From Paenibacillus sp. HGH0039 (lineage in GTDB: Bacteria; Bacillota; Bacilli; Paenibacillales; NBRC-103111), in the NCBI RefSeq assembly GCF_000411255.1, contig NZ_KE150412.1, forward strand, positions 776,645 through 840,644: DNA of 64,000 nt. Direction: 5' to 3'. Position numbers and translations under genes: made by a program. The notes beneath the pieces are model-generated. The model had not been told where the DNA came from. It made no database searches and worked only from the letters and a program-made list of their open reading frames with translations. Shown one piece after another: positions 42,114 through 52,763 of the stretch (the first letter of the stretch is position 1; the number at the start of each line of letters is the position of its first letter).

Positions 42114-44219
42114 TTAGGATTGAGTGGAAACTTCGTTGTTCACGAGCGTTGCTTTGCGGGACAGGTTAACGCGTCCTTGATTGTCGATTTCCGTGACTTT
42201 AACGGTAATCGTATCGCCAACTTTTACGACATCCTCCACTTTGGCAACCCGTTCGGTAGACAGCTGGGAAATGTGGACAAGTCCTTCTTTACCCGGCAGC
42301 ACTTCTACGAAAGCTCCGAACTTCTCCACGCGTTTTACCGTACCGAGGTAAGTTTCGCCGACAACGACGTCGCGTACGATACCTTCGATAATCTGCTTGG
42401 CACGTTCGTTCATCTCCGCGTTCGACGAAGCGATAAAGACTTTGCCGTCCTGCTCGATGTCAATCTTAACGCCGGTTTCTTCAATAATTTTATTGATGAT
42501 TTTGCCGCCTGCTCCGATCACGTCACGGATCTTATCCGGGTTGATCTGCATCACGACAATTTTAGGTGCGTATGCGGAAAGTTCTTTCTTAGGTTCCGAG
42601 ATGCGCTCCAGCATTTTGTTCATGATAAACGTACGGCCTGCCTTAGCCTGATCCAGGGCCTGCTTCAAAATGTCGCGATTAATTCCGTCAATCTTGATGT
42701 CCATTTGAAGAGCGGTAACCCCTTTGGACGTGCCTGCCACTTTAAAGTCCATATCCCCGAGATGATCTTCCATCCCTTGAATATCCGTCAGAATGGAGAA
42801 ATGCTCTCCTTCTTTAATAAGACCCATGGCGATACCGGCAACCGGCGCTTTAATCGGAACACCCGCATCCATCATAGCCAGCGTGGAAGCGCAAATGCTT
42901 GCTTGAGAGCTCGAACCGTTGGATTCCAGAACTTCCGAAACGAGACGGATTGTATACGGGAACTCGGCTTCGCTTGGAATAACGTACGAAAGCGCGCGTT
43001 CTCCGAGAGCGCCATGTCCGATTTCGCGGCGTCCCGGCGGACGAAGCGGTCTTGCTTCCCCTACGCTGAACGGCGGGAAGTTATAATGGTGCATAAAGCG
43101 TTTGGTTTCTTCGAGGTCCAAACCGTCGAGAATCTGTACGTCGCCGAGCGCCCCGAGCGTACATACGCTTAACGCTTGCGTTTGACCGCGTGTAAACAGT
43201 CCGGAACCGTGCGTGCGCGGCAGCAGATTAATGTCCACGTCGATCGGACGGATTTCATCCAGTGCGCGTCCATCCGGTCTTACCTTGTCATGCGTGATAA
43301 GGCGGCGGACTTCGTCTTTCACGATATCGTGAAGCACTTCTTTGACGTCTTTCAGTTTCTCCGGCGTTGCTTCATAGAGCGCCGTAAAATGCGCAACGGC
43401 ATCCGCGTTGACCGCGTCGATCGCTTCTTGGCGCGCATGCTTCTCTTGAACCTTAATCGCTTCAACGAGACGGGCTTCGGCAAACTCGCGCACGGCTGTG
43501 TTGATTTCGCCGTCTACCGTATGAAGCTTCACTTCCATTTTAGGAACGCCGGCTTCGGCAACGAGCTGCTCCTGAAGGGCGATCACTTTCTTGATCTCGT
43601 CATGCCCGAACATAATCGCTTCCAGCATAACGTCTTCCGGTACTTCGGCGGCGCCTGCTTCTACCATCATAATGGCATCCTTGGTACCTGCCACAACGAG
43701 ATGTACGTCGCTCTTGTCTTCCTGCGCCGGCGTCGGGTTCACGACGAAGTTACCGTCGATGCGGCCTACAATGACGCCGCCGACCGGACCGCTGAACGGT
43801 ACGTCGGAGATCGACAGTGCGGCGGATACACCGATCATGGCCGTAATTTCCGGCGGACATTCCTGATCCACGCTCATGACCACCGCGACGATCTGTACGT
43901 CATTGCGGAATCCTTCCGGGAACAGAGGACGGATCGGACGGTCAGTCAGACGGCTGGAGAGAATCGCTTTCTCGCTCGGACGTCCTTCTCTTTTGATAAA
44001 CCCGCCCGGAATTTTACCTGCGGCATATAAGCGCTCTTCATAGTTGACCGTCAGCGGGAAGAAATCAAGATCTTTCGGCTCGCTGGAAGCGGTCACGGTG
44101 CAGAGCACAACTGTATCGCCATAGCGGGCAAGTACCGCGCCGTTGGCTTGCTTGGCTAAACGACCGGTTTCAAGGATAAGCGGACGTCCGGCCAAGTCCA
44201 TTTGCACACGTTTTTCCAT
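42114..44219 (-). CDS. pnp: Polyribonucleotide nucleotidyltransferase (PNPase)
   Basis: A 701-residue phosphorolytic 3'-5' exoribonuclease. Two RNase PH domains (about 10-220 and 310-540; the second is the active one) flank a helical domain; a KH domain with [17 protein letters not shown] (about 560-575) and an S1 domain (about 622-690, [19 protein letters not shown]) follow. The start ATG has AGGAGGTTTAGT upstream. It acts with the RNase Y and RNase J encoded in the same window. Position after rpsO is near-universal. Confidence 0.97.
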   Translation of the reverse strand: MEKRVQMDLAGRPLILETGRLAKQANGAVLARYGDTVVLCTVTASSEPKDLDFFPLTVNYEERLYAAGKIPGGFIKREGRPSEKAILSSRLTDRPIRPLFPEGFRNDVQIVAVVMSVDQECPPEITAMIGVSAALSISDVPFSGPVGGVIVGRIDGNFVVNPTPAQEDKSDVHLVVAGTKDAIMMVEAGAAEVPEDVMLEAIMFGHDEIKKVIALQEQLVAEAGVPKMEVKLHTVDGEINTAVREFAEARLVEAIKVQEKHARQEAIDAVNADAVAHFTALYEATPEKLKDVKEVLHDIVKDEVRRLITHDKVRPDGRALDEIRPIDVDINLLPRTHGSGLFTRGQTQALSVCTLGALGDVQILDGLDLEETKRFMHHYNFPPFSVGEARPLRPPGRREIGHGALGERALSYVIPSEAEFPYTIRLVSEVLESNGSSSQASICASTLAMMDAGVPIKAPVAGIAMGLIKEGEHFSILTDIQGMEDHLGDMDFKVAGTSKGVTALQMDIKIDGINRDILKQALDQAKAGRTFIMNKMLERISEPKKELSAYAPKIVVMQINPDKIRDVIGAGGKIINKIIEETGVKIDIEQDGKVFIASSNAEMNERAKQIIEGIVRDVVVGETYLGTVKRVEKFGAFVEVLPGKEGLVHISQLSTERVAKVEDVVKVGDTITVKVTEIDNQGRVNLSRKATLVNNEVSTQS

Positions 44220-44387
44220 ACTAAACCTCCTAATTTTATCTCAAAACACGCGGGAATCGAACTATACCGCGCAAAATGGTTCCGATTTGGTAAAAACGGT
44301 AGGATTTGCGGGAACTCATGCCTCCTGCATCACCTAATAATTCTGCGTATGTACAGTATTTCCTTCTTTGCAACGATTTAAAATACA

Positions 44388-44457
44388 CAAAAAGCAACCC
44401 GGAGCCGCTGCGGAAGCTCGGCTCGGAGCCCACCACAGAGAACAGCAGGGTTGCTTT
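44388..44457 (-). terminator. Two-tier terminator after rpsO
   Basis: Outer arms AAAGCAACCC (44391-44400) and GGGTTGCTTT (44448-44457) pair perfectly and enclose an inner hairpin (GAGCCG with CGGCTC). The minus strand ends in TTTTTG. It separates rpsO from pnp. Confidence 0.85.
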
Positions 44458-44470
44458 CTGAATGCGGATT

Positions 44471-44740
44471 TTATCTACGCAGACCGAGCTTTTCAATCAA
44501 AGCACTGTAGCGTTTAACGTCTTTGTTCTTAAGGTATGCCAACAGCTTGCGGCGTTGACCAACCATTTTAAGAAGTCCGCGACGGGAATGATGGTCTTTC
44601 TTGTGTGTACGGAAATGGCTCGTAAGGTTTACGATGTTTTCCGTCAGGATAGCAATTTGCACTTCGGGAGATCCCGTATCGCTTTCATGCGTTTTGTGCG
44701 TTTGAATCAGTTCCTGTTTACGCTCTTGAGTTAATGCCAT
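44471..44740 (-). CDS. rpsO: 30S ribosomal protein S15
   Basis: An 89-residue S15, complete by family standards ([20 protein letters not shown] at the start, LIEKLGLRR at the end; GDTGSPEVQ-like loop as [11 protein letters not shown]). It binds the central junction of 16S rRNA during 30S assembly. ATG 44740 has AGGAGGTGATTGGG upstream. It is read from its own promoter with a structured leader of about 107 nt, where autoregulation by S15 would act. Confidence 0.98.
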   Translation of the reverse strand: MALTQERKQELIQTHKTHESDTGSPEVQIAILTENIVNLTSHFRTHKKDHHSRRGLLKMVGQRRKLLAYLKNKDVKRYSALIEKLGLRR

Positions 44741-44848
44741 CCCAATCACCTCCTATTCATATAATCGCCTATGGCCCAGAGTGCGTCGGTGAAGCGCGGC
44801 TCCGCGCCAAGGTTCGTAATTGAAGCTTACGGCAAAGCCGAAGCAACG
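44741..44848 (-). promoter_or_regulatory. Structured rpsO leader, candidate S15 autoregulatory site
   Basis: Between the predicted start point and rpsO lie two hairpins: one around 44821-44845 (GGC-TTT-GCC core) and a G/C-rich one at 44794-44807 (GCGCGG-AG-CCGCGC). S15 is known to repress its own mRNA through varied leader structures in several bacteria; assignment here is inference. Confidence 0.45.
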
Positions 44849-44854
44849 TAAATC

Positions 44855-44884
44855 AGTATAGCATACATGATGGACAGAAGTAAA
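44855..44884 (-). promoter_or_regulatory. Promoter of rpsO
   Basis: TTTACT (44879-44884), 18-bp spacer, TATACT (44855-44860) with an upstream TGC making an extended -10, all on the minus strand. Confidence 0.65.
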
Positions 44885-44893
44885 TGCCAACGC

Positions 44894-45838
44894 CTACAGA
44901 ATCTGCGCAAACTTCGCTTCAGCCGTCGCTACATCTCTTTTGAGCTGGGTGATCAGCTCATCGATGCCGTTAAACTTGCGCTCGGGGCGCAAATAATCGA
45001 CAAATTCGACAAACACGGTGCTTCCGTAAATGTCCTGGTCGAAGTCAAGCAGATGCACTTCGAGCGACATCACTTCACCGCTGTGGAAGGTCGGCTTCGT
45101 TCCGATGTTCATAACAGCCCGATACCAGCTTCCTCCCACAAACGCACGGACGGCGTAAACGCCGGAAGCGGGCACGAGAAAGTTCTCGGACATCTGCAGA
45201 TTCGCCGTAGGGAATCCGAGCTGACGCCCGCGCTTATCGCCCGATACGACGACACCGCGTATTCCGTAGCCTCTGCCGAGGAGTTCGGAAGCCGCCGGCG
45301 GGTGTCCGGTGAGCAGCGCCTCGCGGATCGCCGTGGAGCTGACTTTGGCGCCGTTCATCCGGTACGGGCGGATCACCTCCACCGCAAAACGGCCATGCCC
45401 CAGCTCGCAGAGCGTATCGGGCGTTCCCCGGCCTTTGTAGCCGAACGTAAAGTCGAATCCGACTACGACGGTTTCAACGCCAAGCGCCTCCAGGACACGA
45501 TCGACAAACTGCTGCGGAGAAGCCTGCATCAGCGCCGTATCAAACTTGAGCACGTACGTGCAGTCTACGCCCAGCTTCTCGAAGAGCTCCATCTTGTAGG
45601 AGGTCGGCGTCAGAAGCCGCGCATACTTCTCCTGGCCGAGCAGCTCCCGCGGATGCGGATCGAACGTCATAATCGCGGCCGGGACTCCCAGCTCGCGGGC
45701 ATTCTCGACAGCGCGCTGGATAACTTCACGGTGTCCGAGATGCACACCGTCGAAATCGCCGATGGCGATGACCTTTTTACCGGCCAGCGGAAGAAGTTCC
45801 GCATTTTCGATGGGATAAGACAAATGAATGGTTTGCAT
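44894..45838 (-). CDS. ribF: Bifunctional riboflavin kinase / FAD synthetase
   Basis: A 314-residue enzyme making FMN and FAD. The N-terminal adenylyltransferase domain has IGDFDGVHLGHRE (about 25-37) and a HIGH-like motif; the C-terminal kinase domain (about 185-310) has GDKRGRQLGFPTANL. The start ATG 45838 has a modest AGGTGA site ten bases upstream. It ends the long rimP-nusA-infB-truB operon, as in other Firmicutes; no FMN riboswitch is present. Confidence 0.96.
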   Translation of the reverse strand: MQTIHLSYPIENAELLPLAGKKVIAIGDFDGVHLGHREVIQRAVENARELGVPAAIMTFDPHPRELLGQEKYARLLTPTSYKMELFEKLGVDCTYVLKFDTALMQASPQQFVDRVLEALGVETVVVGFDFTFGYKGRGTPDTLCELGHGRFAVEVIRPYRMNGAKVSSTAIREALLTGHPPAASELLGRGYGIRGVVVSGDKRGRQLGFPTANLQMSENFLVPASGVYAVRAFVGGSWYRAVMNIGTKPTFHSGEVMSLEVHLLDFDQDIYGSTVFVEFVDYLRPERKFNGIDELITQLKRDVATAEAKFAQIL

Positions 45839-45924
45839 GGGTACGAGTTCACCTACTATTCCTTGAACCGCTTTATACCGCCAGGGGTTAGATGATTCCG
45901 GCCGAGGGCCGGCTTACTTACATC

Positions 45925-46860
45925 CTAATTAAAAACTTTGACGGGAGCAAGATGTCCTTCCGTCTCATTCCAGGAAAAGAGACCGATAAACCGTTTATGA
46001 GGATCATAAACACGGATAATTCCCGTCTGTTCTACTCCGGTTTCGCTGTCGCGACTGCCCTGCAGAGCCGGCGCCTCATGGAGCCGGACTTTGCGTCCTT
46101 GCAGGGCAAAAACGGACAACTGCTCATTCAACACGAGAGAAGGCAAGTAATCCACAGCCTGGTCCGCCTGAATGATCTTTGTATCCAGAAGACCCTCCTC
46201 GCGCAAACGAGGGAGGTCTTCCAGTGCCACGCATTGCTCCAGTCCGATTCGTCCGGTGGAAGAGCGGACCAGCTCTTTCATCGCCGCCGGAACGCCCAAG
46301 GCTCTTCCTATATCCACACACAAGGTACGGATATAGGTGCCCTTCGAGCAGAGCACGCGGAAACGGACTTCCGGGTGATCCCGGTTCAGGTCCAGTTCGA
46401 GCAGCTCGATCTCGTAAATGGTTACGTTCCGGGCTTTACGCTCGACTTCCACGCCCGCTCTCGCCAGTTCGTACAACCGTTTTCCGTCGACTTTTACGGC
46501 GGAATACATCGGGGGAACCTGGCTGATCTCTCCGACGAACGACTGGATGACGGAACGGACCTTGTCCTCCGCAAGCTGAACGAGCGGAATTTCTTCCAGC
46601 ACGTTCCCGCTCAGATCTTCCGTGTCTGTGGCCAATCCAAAAACCACGGCTGCCTCATACTGTTTCGGCAGCTCCTGGATGTATTCGACCATGCGGGTTG
46701 CACGGCCGATACAAAGCGGCAGCACGCCGGTAACCTCAGGATCAAGCGTACCGGTATGACCGATCCGCTTAATCCCAAGAAAACGGCGCGCTTTCGCTAC
46801 CACATCGTGGGAAGTCATTCCCTTTGGCTTGAGGATTGGAAGTATTCCTTCTATCGTCAT
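45925..46860 (-). CDS. truB: tRNA pseudouridine(55) synthase TruB
   Basis: A 311-residue pseudouridine synthase for U55 in the T-loop of tRNA. The catalytic Asp is D40 in GHTGTLDPEVTGVLP; the N-terminal ILPILKPKGMTSHDVV and a C-terminal PUA-like part are typical. The start ATG overlaps the nrnA stop by 4 bp. Confidence 0.97.
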   Translation of the reverse strand: MTIEGILPILKPKGMTSHDVVAKARRFLGIKRIGHTGTLDPEVTGVLPLCIGRATRMVEYIQELPKQYEAAVVFGLATDTEDLSGNVLEEIPLVQLAEDKVRSVIQSFVGEISQVPPMYSAVKVDGKRLYELARAGVEVERKARNVTIYEIELLELDLNRDHPEVRFRVLCSKGTYIRTLCVDIGRALGVPAAMKELVRSSTGRIGLEQCVALEDLPRLREEGLLDTKIIQADQAVDYLPSLVLNEQLSVFALQGRKVRLHEAPALQGSRDSETGVEQTGIIRVYDPHKRFIGLFSWNETEGHLAPVKVFN

Positions 46861-47870
46861 GGCAGTTTATTCCCTACTTCCTCTACAACCCGTCGGATGG
46901 CTTCCTCAATGGAGCCGTTAATCGTACAGCCGGCGGCGCGGACATGGCCCCCGCCTCCGAACGACTGTGCGATCTGAGCCACATCTACCGCACCTGCGGA
47001 GCGCAAGCTCACTTTAACCGCCGATGCATTTCTTTGTTTGAACAAGAGCCCGACTTCGACTCCCTCGACATTACGGGCGTAATTGACCAGCCCGTCCATA
47101 TCTTCGTTGGTGGCGCCTGTCGCTTCGATCACTTCGGTGGATACCGCAATTGTCGATATCCGCCCGTTTTTATGAAAATCAAGCGTAGCGAGCCCCTGCT
47201 GAAGAATACGAATCTGCTGGAAGGTCATTCTCTCCAGAAAAGCTTCGGCGAGTTCCGATCCTTTTACTCCCCATTCCAAAAGGTCTGCCGCTGTCTGCAT
47301 CACTTTGGGTGTCGTGCTGGAATACCGGAAACCTCCCGTATCGGTCAGCAGTCCCGTATAAATACAGGTCCCGAAATCGATATTCGCTTCCATTTGAAAG
47401 CACTTGGATAAATCATAAATAATTTCAACGGTTGCCGCGGCGGAAGCCTGTATAACGGAACATTCCCCGAAGCGGTCGTTAGTCGCATGATGATCGATAT
47501 TGAGCAGCTTGGCATCGGGGGTAAATTTCTCGCTGACCCGTCCGATTCTTGAAAAATCGGCGCAATCCACACTTATAATCGTATCATAGGACAGGTGATC
47601 GGGCAGTTGGGACAAAGTCCGTATGCCGTCAAACCCCCAGAGTCTGCTGAATTTCTCCGGTATGTCTCCCTCGTTAGCAAGCGTATAGCGCTTTCCCATC
47701 CGGTCAAGCAGCCAAGCAATGGCTAAAGTAGAGGAAATGGCATCCCCGTCCGGCTGGACATGGGATACCACCAGGAAATCATTATGATCGTGCATGAATT
47801 GCTTTGCCGCCTCCAACTGCTCCAAGTAGCTGCCGGAGGCGCCGCCGCCTATAAACTGGCCCGCCGTCAT
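46857..47870 (-). CDS. nrnA: Oligoribonuclease / pAp phosphatase NrnA
   Basis: A 337-residue DHH-DHHA1 phosphoesterase that degrades short RNAs (nanoRNA) and 3'-phosphoadenosine-5'-phosphate. Motifs: [31 protein letters not shown] and the C-terminal [10 protein letters not shown]. It overlaps both rbfA (47867-47870) and truB (46857-46860) by 4 bp. It finishes the RNA turnover begun by RNase Y, RNase J and PNPase encoded nearby. Confidence 0.95.
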   Translation of the reverse strand: MTAGQFIGGGASGSYLEQLEAAKQFMHDHNDFLVVSHVQPDGDAISSTLAIAWLLDRMGKRYTLANEGDIPEKFSRLWGFDGIRTLSQLPDHLSYDTIISVDCADFSRIGRVSEKFTPDAKLLNIDHHATNDRFGECSVIQASAAATVEIIYDLSKCFQMEANIDFGTCIYTGLLTDTGGFRYSSTTPKVMQTAADLLEWGVKGSELAEAFLERMTFQQIRILQQGLATLDFHKNGRISTIAVSTEVIEATGATNEDMDGLVNYARNVEGVEVGLLFKQRNASAVKVSLRSAGAVDVAQIAQSFGGGGHVRAAGCTINGSIEEAIRRVVEEVGNKLP

Positions 47871-48223
47871 TCAGCGGATTTCCCATCGTTAAGATCATGA
47901 AGCAGACTTTCGATCCGGCTTCCGTAATCAATCGATGTGTCGAATTTAAAGATAAGCTCGGGCACTTTGCGCAATCGGATTCTTTTGCCCAGCTCGGAAC
48001 GGATATACCCGCTCGCACTGCTTAAGGCTTTCAAAGTTCCTTCCTTTTGCTCGTCCGTACCCAGCACACTGAGATAAACTTTGGCCTGAGACAGATCATT
48101 CGTTACGTCAACCCCGGTTACCGTAAGAAATCCGATGCGGGGGTCTTTAATTTCGCTCTGCAAAATTTGGCTGATCTCTTTCTTGACCTGCTCCCCCACT
48201 CTGCCTACACGAACTCTAGCCAT
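47867..48223 (-). CDS. rbfA: Ribosome-binding factor A
   Basis: A 118-residue KH-fold protein needed for late 30S maturation and growth in the cold. The N-terminal [18 protein letters not shown] and [16 protein letters not shown] segments are standard. ATG 48223 follows AGAGGTGATCAGCT, and infB ends 6 bp upstream. Confidence 0.96.
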   Translation of the reverse strand: MARVRVGRVGEQVKKEISQILQSEIKDPRIGFLTVTGVDVTNDLSQAKVYLSVLGTDEQKEGTLKALSSASGYIRSELGKRIRLRKVPELIFKFDTSIDYGSRIESLLHDLNDGKSAE

Positions 48224-48229
48224 AGCTGA

Positions 48230-50974
48230 TCACCTCTCTACTGTTTCCATGACGAAGGCTTCGATGATGTCCCCTTCTTTAATATCATTGTATTTTTCCA
48301 GGGAAATACCGCACTCGTAACCTTGCGCCACTTCTTTGGCGTCGTCTTTGAAGCGTTTCAGCGCGTCCACTTTGCCTTCGTAGACTACGATGTTGCTGCG
48401 AAGCAGACGAACTTCCGCATTACGCGCAATTTTGCCGGAGGTAACCATACAACCCGCAATGGTCCCCACGCCCGTAATTTTGAAGGTGTTGCGGACTTCC
48501 GCATGCCCGATAATGTTTTCTTTGAAAATCGGATCGAGCATACCCTTCATGGCTTGTTCAATTTCTTCAATCACATTGTAGATGATCCGGTGCAGACGAA
48601 TGTCTACTTTCTCCTGATCCGCCGTTACTTGAGCGGCAGGCTCCGGACGAACGTTGAAGCCGATAATAATGGCATTGGAAGCCGATGCCAGAATAATGTC
48701 GGACTCGGTGATGGCGCCTACGCCCGTGTGAATCATCTTCACGCGTACGCCTTCCACTTCGATTTTCTCGAGGGAACCGCGCAGCGCTTCGAGAGAGCCT
48801 TGAACGTCCGCTTTGATAATAACGTTCAGGTCTTTAATTTCACCGTCTTTGATGTGCTTATACAGATCATCCAGCGTAACGCGGGAATTCGCCGTAAGCT
48901 CGGACTGGCGGAGCGTGATAGCACGCTTATCGGCAATATCGCGCGCTTTGCGCTCGTCTTCGAAGGCAAGCAGCGGATCTCCCGCTTGCGGAACCTCCGT
49001 GAGGCCGGTGATTTCAACCGGAGTCGAAGGACCCGCTTCTTTAAGACGTTTGCCTTTATCATTTACCATTGCGCGGACACGGCCGAAACATACGCCTGCA
49101 ACAAAACTGTCGCCGACTTTGAGCGTACCGTGCTGTACGAGAATGCGGGCTACAGGACCGCGTCCTTTATCCAGCTCCGCTTCGATTACCGTACCTCTGG
49201 CGCGTTTATCCGGATTTGCTTTATATTCCTGAACCTCAGCCACGAGAAGAATCATTTCAAGCAGGTTTTCCAGGCCGATCCGCTGTTTAGCCGAAACTTC
49301 GCAGAAGATCGTGTCGCCGCCCCACTCTTCCGGTACGAGTTCATACTCGGTAAGAGCTTGTTTGATTTTTTCCACATTGGCTTCCGGCTTATCGATTTTG
49401 TTGACCGCCACGATAATCGGCACGCCTGCCGCTTTCGCATGGGCAATCGCCTCGACGGTTTGCGGCATAACGCCGTCATCCGCCGCTACGACGATAATCG
49501 TGATGTCGGTCACCTGAGCGCCGCGTGCACGCATAGTCGTGAAAGCTTCGTGACCAGGGGTATCGAGGAACGTAATTTTCTTGCCGTTCGCTTCAACCTG
49601 GTAGGCCCCGATATGCTGGGTAATACCGCCCGCTTCGCCTTCCGTCACGCTTGTATGACGGATTGCGTCAAGAAGGGTTGTTTTACCATGGTCAACGTGA
49701 CCCATAATGGTAACGACCGGAGGACGTTCTTTCAGATCCGCCGCATCGTCCACTTCTTCTTCCAGCTCGAAACGGTCGTCTTCGACACGGATTTTGAGAT
49801 CCACTTCGACATTATACTCCCCGGCTACGAGCTGAATCGTATCGAGATCGAGTTCCTGGTTGATGGTAGCCATCACGCCGAGGAACAGGAGCTTCTTGAT
49901 GACTTCGGAAACGTCCTTGTGGAGAAGTTTCGCAAGTTCACCGACCGTCATTGCGCCGCGCACAATAATCTTCTTCGGTGTGTTGTCGATCTTTTCTTTC
50001 TTAACCATATCTTGACCGCGTCCGCGGCCGTTATTGCGTCCGCCGCGGTTGTTGCCGCCACGGTTGCCTGCGCCGCCGCGTCCGCCGCGTCCGTCGTCGT
50101 AACGGCTGGATTTGCTGCGGTCGTCGCGGTTGCCCTGTCTGTTGTCGCCCGTACGCTGGCCGCCGCGGCCTGCATCCGTGCCCGCAGCCGGACGTCCGTC
50201 CGTTCTGCGCGGAGCTTGGCCCGGTCTTGCACCGGCGCCGGCTGATCCGCCGCGGTTCTGGCCGCCTTGACCGCCGCCGCCCGGAGGACGCTGACCGCCG
50301 CTGCCGCCTTGAGGTCCGCGGTTGAAACCGCCGCCCTGGCCGCCTTGCGGACGTGGTCCGCCGCCGCCTTGACCGCCGCTCCGTGGAGCGCCGCCTTGAC
50401 CCTGCGGACGCTGACCGCCCTGCGGACGGCCTTGACCGCCGCTTTGCGGGCCGCGGTTGTATCCGCCCTGCCCGCCTTGCGGACGCTGGCCGCCGCCTTG
50501 GCCGCCGCTGCGCGGTGCGCCTTGGCCTTGCGGACGGTCGCCGCGCGGCGCGCCCGTTCTTCCGTCACCGCTCGGACGCGGTGCACGGTTATCCTGGGAG
50601 CCTTGCGGACGTGCTTGCGCAGCCGGACGCTCCTCTTTCTTCGCTTGTTCGGACCCCGCTTGCTGCACAGGCTGCTTAGCGCTCACCTCTGCTTTAGGGT
50701 TGGACTGATTGTCTTGTTTGGGTTGATTTGAATTTGGACTCACGTTACCTCCATCTGACCCTGCCCGTTTGGCAGCCGCATTCGCTTTAATGTCACGGAA
50801 AAACTTTTCTACGCTGCTGACCGCATTGTTTTCCATAACGCTCATGTGGTTGTTCACGGGGATATTCAAACGCTTCAGGATCGTTATAATTTCCTTGCTG
50901 CTCATATTCAAAGATTTGGCATATTCATAAACCCGAAGTTTATCCTTAGGATCTTGTTTATTTGTCAAACCCAT
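48230..50974 (-). CDS. infB: Translation initiation factor IF-2 with long Gly/Arg/Gln-rich N-terminus
   Basis: A 914-residue GTPase that brings fMet-tRNA to the 30S subunit. An N-terminal IF2_N helix bundle (about 12-60) is followed by a low-complexity Gly/Gln/Arg/Pro region (about 130-330) with many GGQ, RPQGGQ and RGG units, a second IF2_N copy (about 335-390), and the GTPase core: [11 protein letters not shown] (about 423), [13 protein letters not shown], then domains II-IV. The length well exceeds the 716 residues of B. subtilis, owing to the low-complexity part. Start: ATG 50974 is only three bases from GGAGG; TTG 50968 (nine bases) is an alternative. Confidence 0.96.
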   Translation of the reverse strand: MGLTNKQDPKDKLRVYEYAKSLNMSSKEIITILKRLNIPVNNHMSVMENNAVSSVEKFFRDIKANAAAKRAGSDGGNVSPNSNQPKQDNQSNPKAEVSAKQPVQQAGSEQAKKEERPAAQARPQGSQDNRAPRPSGDGRTGAPRGDRPQGQGAPRSGGQGGGQRPQGGQGGYNRGPQSGGQGRPQGGQRPQGQGGAPRSGGQGGGGPRPQGGQGGGFNRGPQGGSGGQRPPGGGGQGGQNRGGSAGAGARPGQAPRRTDGRPAAGTDAGRGGQRTGDNRQGNRDDRSKSSRYDDGRGGRGGAGNRGGNNRGGRNNGRGRGQDMVKKEKIDNTPKKIIVRGAMTVGELAKLLHKDVSEVIKKLLFLGVMATINQELDLDTIQLVAGEYNVEVDLKIRVEDDRFELEEEVDDAADLKERPPVVTIMGHVDHGKTTLLDAIRHTSVTEGEAGGITQHIGAYQVEANGKKITFLDTPGHEAFTTMRARGAQVTDITIIVVAADDGVMPQTVEAIAHAKAAGVPIIVAVNKIDKPEANVEKIKQALTEYELVPEEWGGDTIFCEVSAKQRIGLENLLEMILLVAEVQEYKANPDKRARGTVIEAELDKGRGPVARILVQHGTLKVGDSFVAGVCFGRVRAMVNDKGKRLKEAGPSTPVEITGLTEVPQAGDPLLAFEDERKARDIADKRAITLRQSELTANSRVTLDDLYKHIKDGEIKDLNVIIKADVQGSLEALRGSLEKIEVEGVRVKMIHTGVGAITESDIILASASNAIIIGFNVRPEPAAQVTADQEKVDIRLHRIIYNVIEEIEQAMKGMLDPIFKENIIGHAEVRNTFKITGVGTIAGCMVTSGKIARNAEVRLLRSNIVVYEGKVDALKRFKDDAKEVAQGYECGISLEKYNDIKEGDIIEAFVMETVER

Positions 50975-50987
50975 TCACCTCCGGAGG

Positions 50988-51290
50988 TTATACCCGATAC
51001 TTTTTCAGCATCCTGGCGAAGCCGTCGTCAACGACGGCAATCGTGACTCGAGCTTCCTTCCCTATGCTGGAACCAAGTTCCTCACGGTTGCCCAGGACCA
51101 GCAAAGGTACGTCGTATGAACGGCATTTGTCCTGAAACTTCTTGCTTGTATTGTCAGCCGCATCTTCCGCCATAATGACCAGCTTCGCATCACCCGAGCG
51201 GATAGCCTTCAGCACGCTCTCTTCTCCGGTGACAAGCTTGCCTGCTCTCATGGCGAGACCTAAGTTTGAAAAATAATTTTTATTCGTCAT
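50988..51290 (-). CDS. ylxQ: L7Ae-type RNA-binding protein YlxQ
   Basis: A 100-residue L7Ae/L30e-fold protein (NLGLAMRAGKLVTGEESVLKA at the start, DAADNTSKKFQDKC in the middle), a kink-turn RNA binder of uncertain target. I place the start at ATG 51290, which overlaps the end of rnpM by 11 bp; longer versions of the frame run inside rnpM. Conserved between rnpM and infB in Firmicutes. Confidence 0.9.
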   Translation of the reverse strand: MTNKNYFSNLGLAMRAGKLVTGEESVLKAIRSGDAKLVIMAEDAADNTSKKFQDKCRSYDVPLLVLGNREELGSSIGKEARVTIAVVDDGFARMLKKYRV

Positions 51291-51591
51291 CGTCCATCCC
51301 ATCTTTGCCCGCATGGAATTCTTCTTCCACCTGGATAAAATCCTGTTCAAGCTGATCATAAATGGGAGCGCCCACCGATTGCTTCAACGCACGGTCCAGC
51401 GCTTTGGATTTTTTGGCAAGCCTGAAGCAAGCCACTTTGCCGCACAAATAAGCGCCTCTGCCCGATTTTTTGCCTTTCAGATCGATTTGGATCTCCCCTT
51501 CGGGGGTACGAACGACCCGAATCAATTCTTTCTTCGGCATCATTTCCTGGCAGGCCACACATTTGCGCAGAGGTATTTTCCGCTGTTTCAC
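51280..51591 (-). CDS. rnpM: RNase P modulator RnpM (YlxR)
   Basis: A 103-residue YlxR-family protein. Four cysteines in CVACQ (about 11-15) and CGKVAC (about 50-55) sit as in the family, along with the PKKELIRVVR strand and GRGAYLC. B. subtilis YlxR/RnpM binds the RNase P RNA and tunes its activity. The C-terminal 25 residues are acidic (EEFHAGKDGMDDDE). The start is GTG 51591 with GGTGAGGATGAC upstream. Confidence 0.9.
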   Translation of the reverse strand: MKQRKIPLRKCVACQEMMPKKELIRVVRTPEGEIQIDLKGKKSGRGAYLCGKVACFRLAKKSKALDRALKQSVGAPIYDQLEQDFIQVEEEFHAGKDGMDDDE

Positions 51592-51617
51592 GTCATCCTC
51601 ACCTCGCCCCGCCGGCG

Positions 51618-52715
51618 TCAGTCAAAGCTGACGGAATCTTGATGCATTTCCTCGATCTGCGATCTCGGACGGCCGTATTCCTGCTCCGCCTGCGCCTCGC
51701 TCTTGATGTCGATTTTCCAGCCGGTAAGCTTGGCGGCCAAACGCGCGTTCTGACCCTTGATCCCGATTGCCAGCGAAAGCTGATAATCCGGAACGATGAC
51801 GCGGGCCATCTTCTCATTCTCGAACACGTTGACTTCCAATACCTTCGAAGGGCTGAGCGCGTTAGCGACGTACTCTTCCACGCTCTCCATCCAGCGTACG
51901 ATGTCGATCTTCTCGCCGCGGAGTTCGCCGACGATCGTCTGGACACGCAGTCCTTTGGGACCTACGCAGGAACCGACAGGGTCCACTTCGGTATTGCGGG
52001 AGTGCACGGCGATCTTGGAACGGAAGCCGGCTTCCCTGGCAACGGACTTGATTTCTACGACGCCTTCGTAGATCTCTGGAACTTCCAGCTCGAAAAGGCG
52101 CTTGAGAAGCCCCGGATGTGTACGGGACAAAATGATTTGAGGACCTTTTGTCGTGTTTTCCACTTTGGTAATATACGCTTTAACACGCTCGCCTTGCTTG
52201 AATTTCTCGTTGGGCATGACCTCGGTGAGAGGCAGAACCGCTTCCACCTTGCCAAGATCGATATAATAGTGGCGCTGATCCTGACGCTGTACGATGCCCG
52301 TAACGATGTCTTCTTCTTTCTCGATAAAAGCATTGTAAATAAGTCCACGCTCGGCTTCGCGGATACGCTGCGTCACAACCTGCTTGGCGGTCTGAGCCGC
52401 AATGCGTCCGAAGTCTCGCGGTGTAACCTCAATCTCTACAATATCGTCCATCGTATAATTCTGGTTGATTTCCCGCGCAGCATGCAGCGTGATTTCCAGC
52501 CTCGGGTCCAGCACATCCTCCACGACGGTTTTGCGTGCGTAGACGCGGATGGTGCCGGTTTGCCGATTAATATCCACGCGCACATTCTGTGCTGTGTTAA
52601 AGTTGCGTTTATAGCTGGAAATCATCGCGGCTTCAATCGCATCAATCAGCAGATCCTTGGAAATGCCTTTCTCTCTTTCGATTTCAGCCAACGCTTCGAT
52701 AAAATCCATGTTCAT
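51618..52715 (-). CDS. nusA: Transcription termination/antitermination factor NusA
   Basis: A 365-residue NusA: N-terminal RNA-polymerase-binding domain (about 1-125), S1 domain (about 135-200), then two KH domains with VGSCVGPKGLRVQ (about 245-257) and AIGIKGQNARLA (about 315-326). The C-terminal acidic repeats of proteobacterial NusA are absent, as usual in Firmicutes. ATG 52715 is used; a second ATG two codons on is possible. NusA may control this operon through the leader hairpin at 53291-53310. Confidence 0.97.
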   Translation of the reverse strand: MNMDFIEALAEIEREKGISKDLLIDAIEAAMISSYKRNFNTAQNVRVDINRQTGTIRVYARKTVVEDVLDPRLEITLHAAREINQNYTMDDIVEIEVTPRDFGRIAAQTAKQVVTQRIREAERGLIYNAFIEKEEDIVTGIVQRQDQRHYYIDLGKVEAVLPLTEVMPNEKFKQGERVKAYITKVENTTKGPQIILSRTHPGLLKRLFELEVPEIYEGVVEIKSVAREAGFRSKIAVHSRNTEVDPVGSCVGPKGLRVQTIVGELRGEKIDIVRWMESVEEYVANALSPSKVLEVNVFENEKMARVIVPDYQLSLAIGIKGQNARLAAKLTGWKIDIKSEAQAEQEYGRPRSQIEEMHQDSVSFD

Positions 52716-52763
52716 TTGAACCGAGTTCCCCCTTTCAATGGTTCGCAGACGCGGTTAACCGCG

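Noticed and set aside
44220-44390. A separate pnp promoter
   Set aside because: I looked for -35/-10 pairs on the minus strand and found only TTGCAA with no matching -10 at 16-18 bp; read-through from rpsO is as likely.
45839-45924. FMN riboswitch before ribF
   Set aside because: The gap to truB is too short and has none of the conserved RFN-element segments; ribF is inside the nusA-infB operon.
48323-50245. A 640-codon plus-strand frame opposite infB
   Set aside because: Antisense to infB; the Ala/Arg/Val-rich tail is simply the complement of the GGQ-rich repeat region.
49990-50740. Repeated G/C-rich units that could look like a CRISPR or minisatellite
   Set aside because: They are in frame within infB and encode Gly/Gln/Arg/Pro-rich protein repeats; spacing is irregular and there are no unique spacers.
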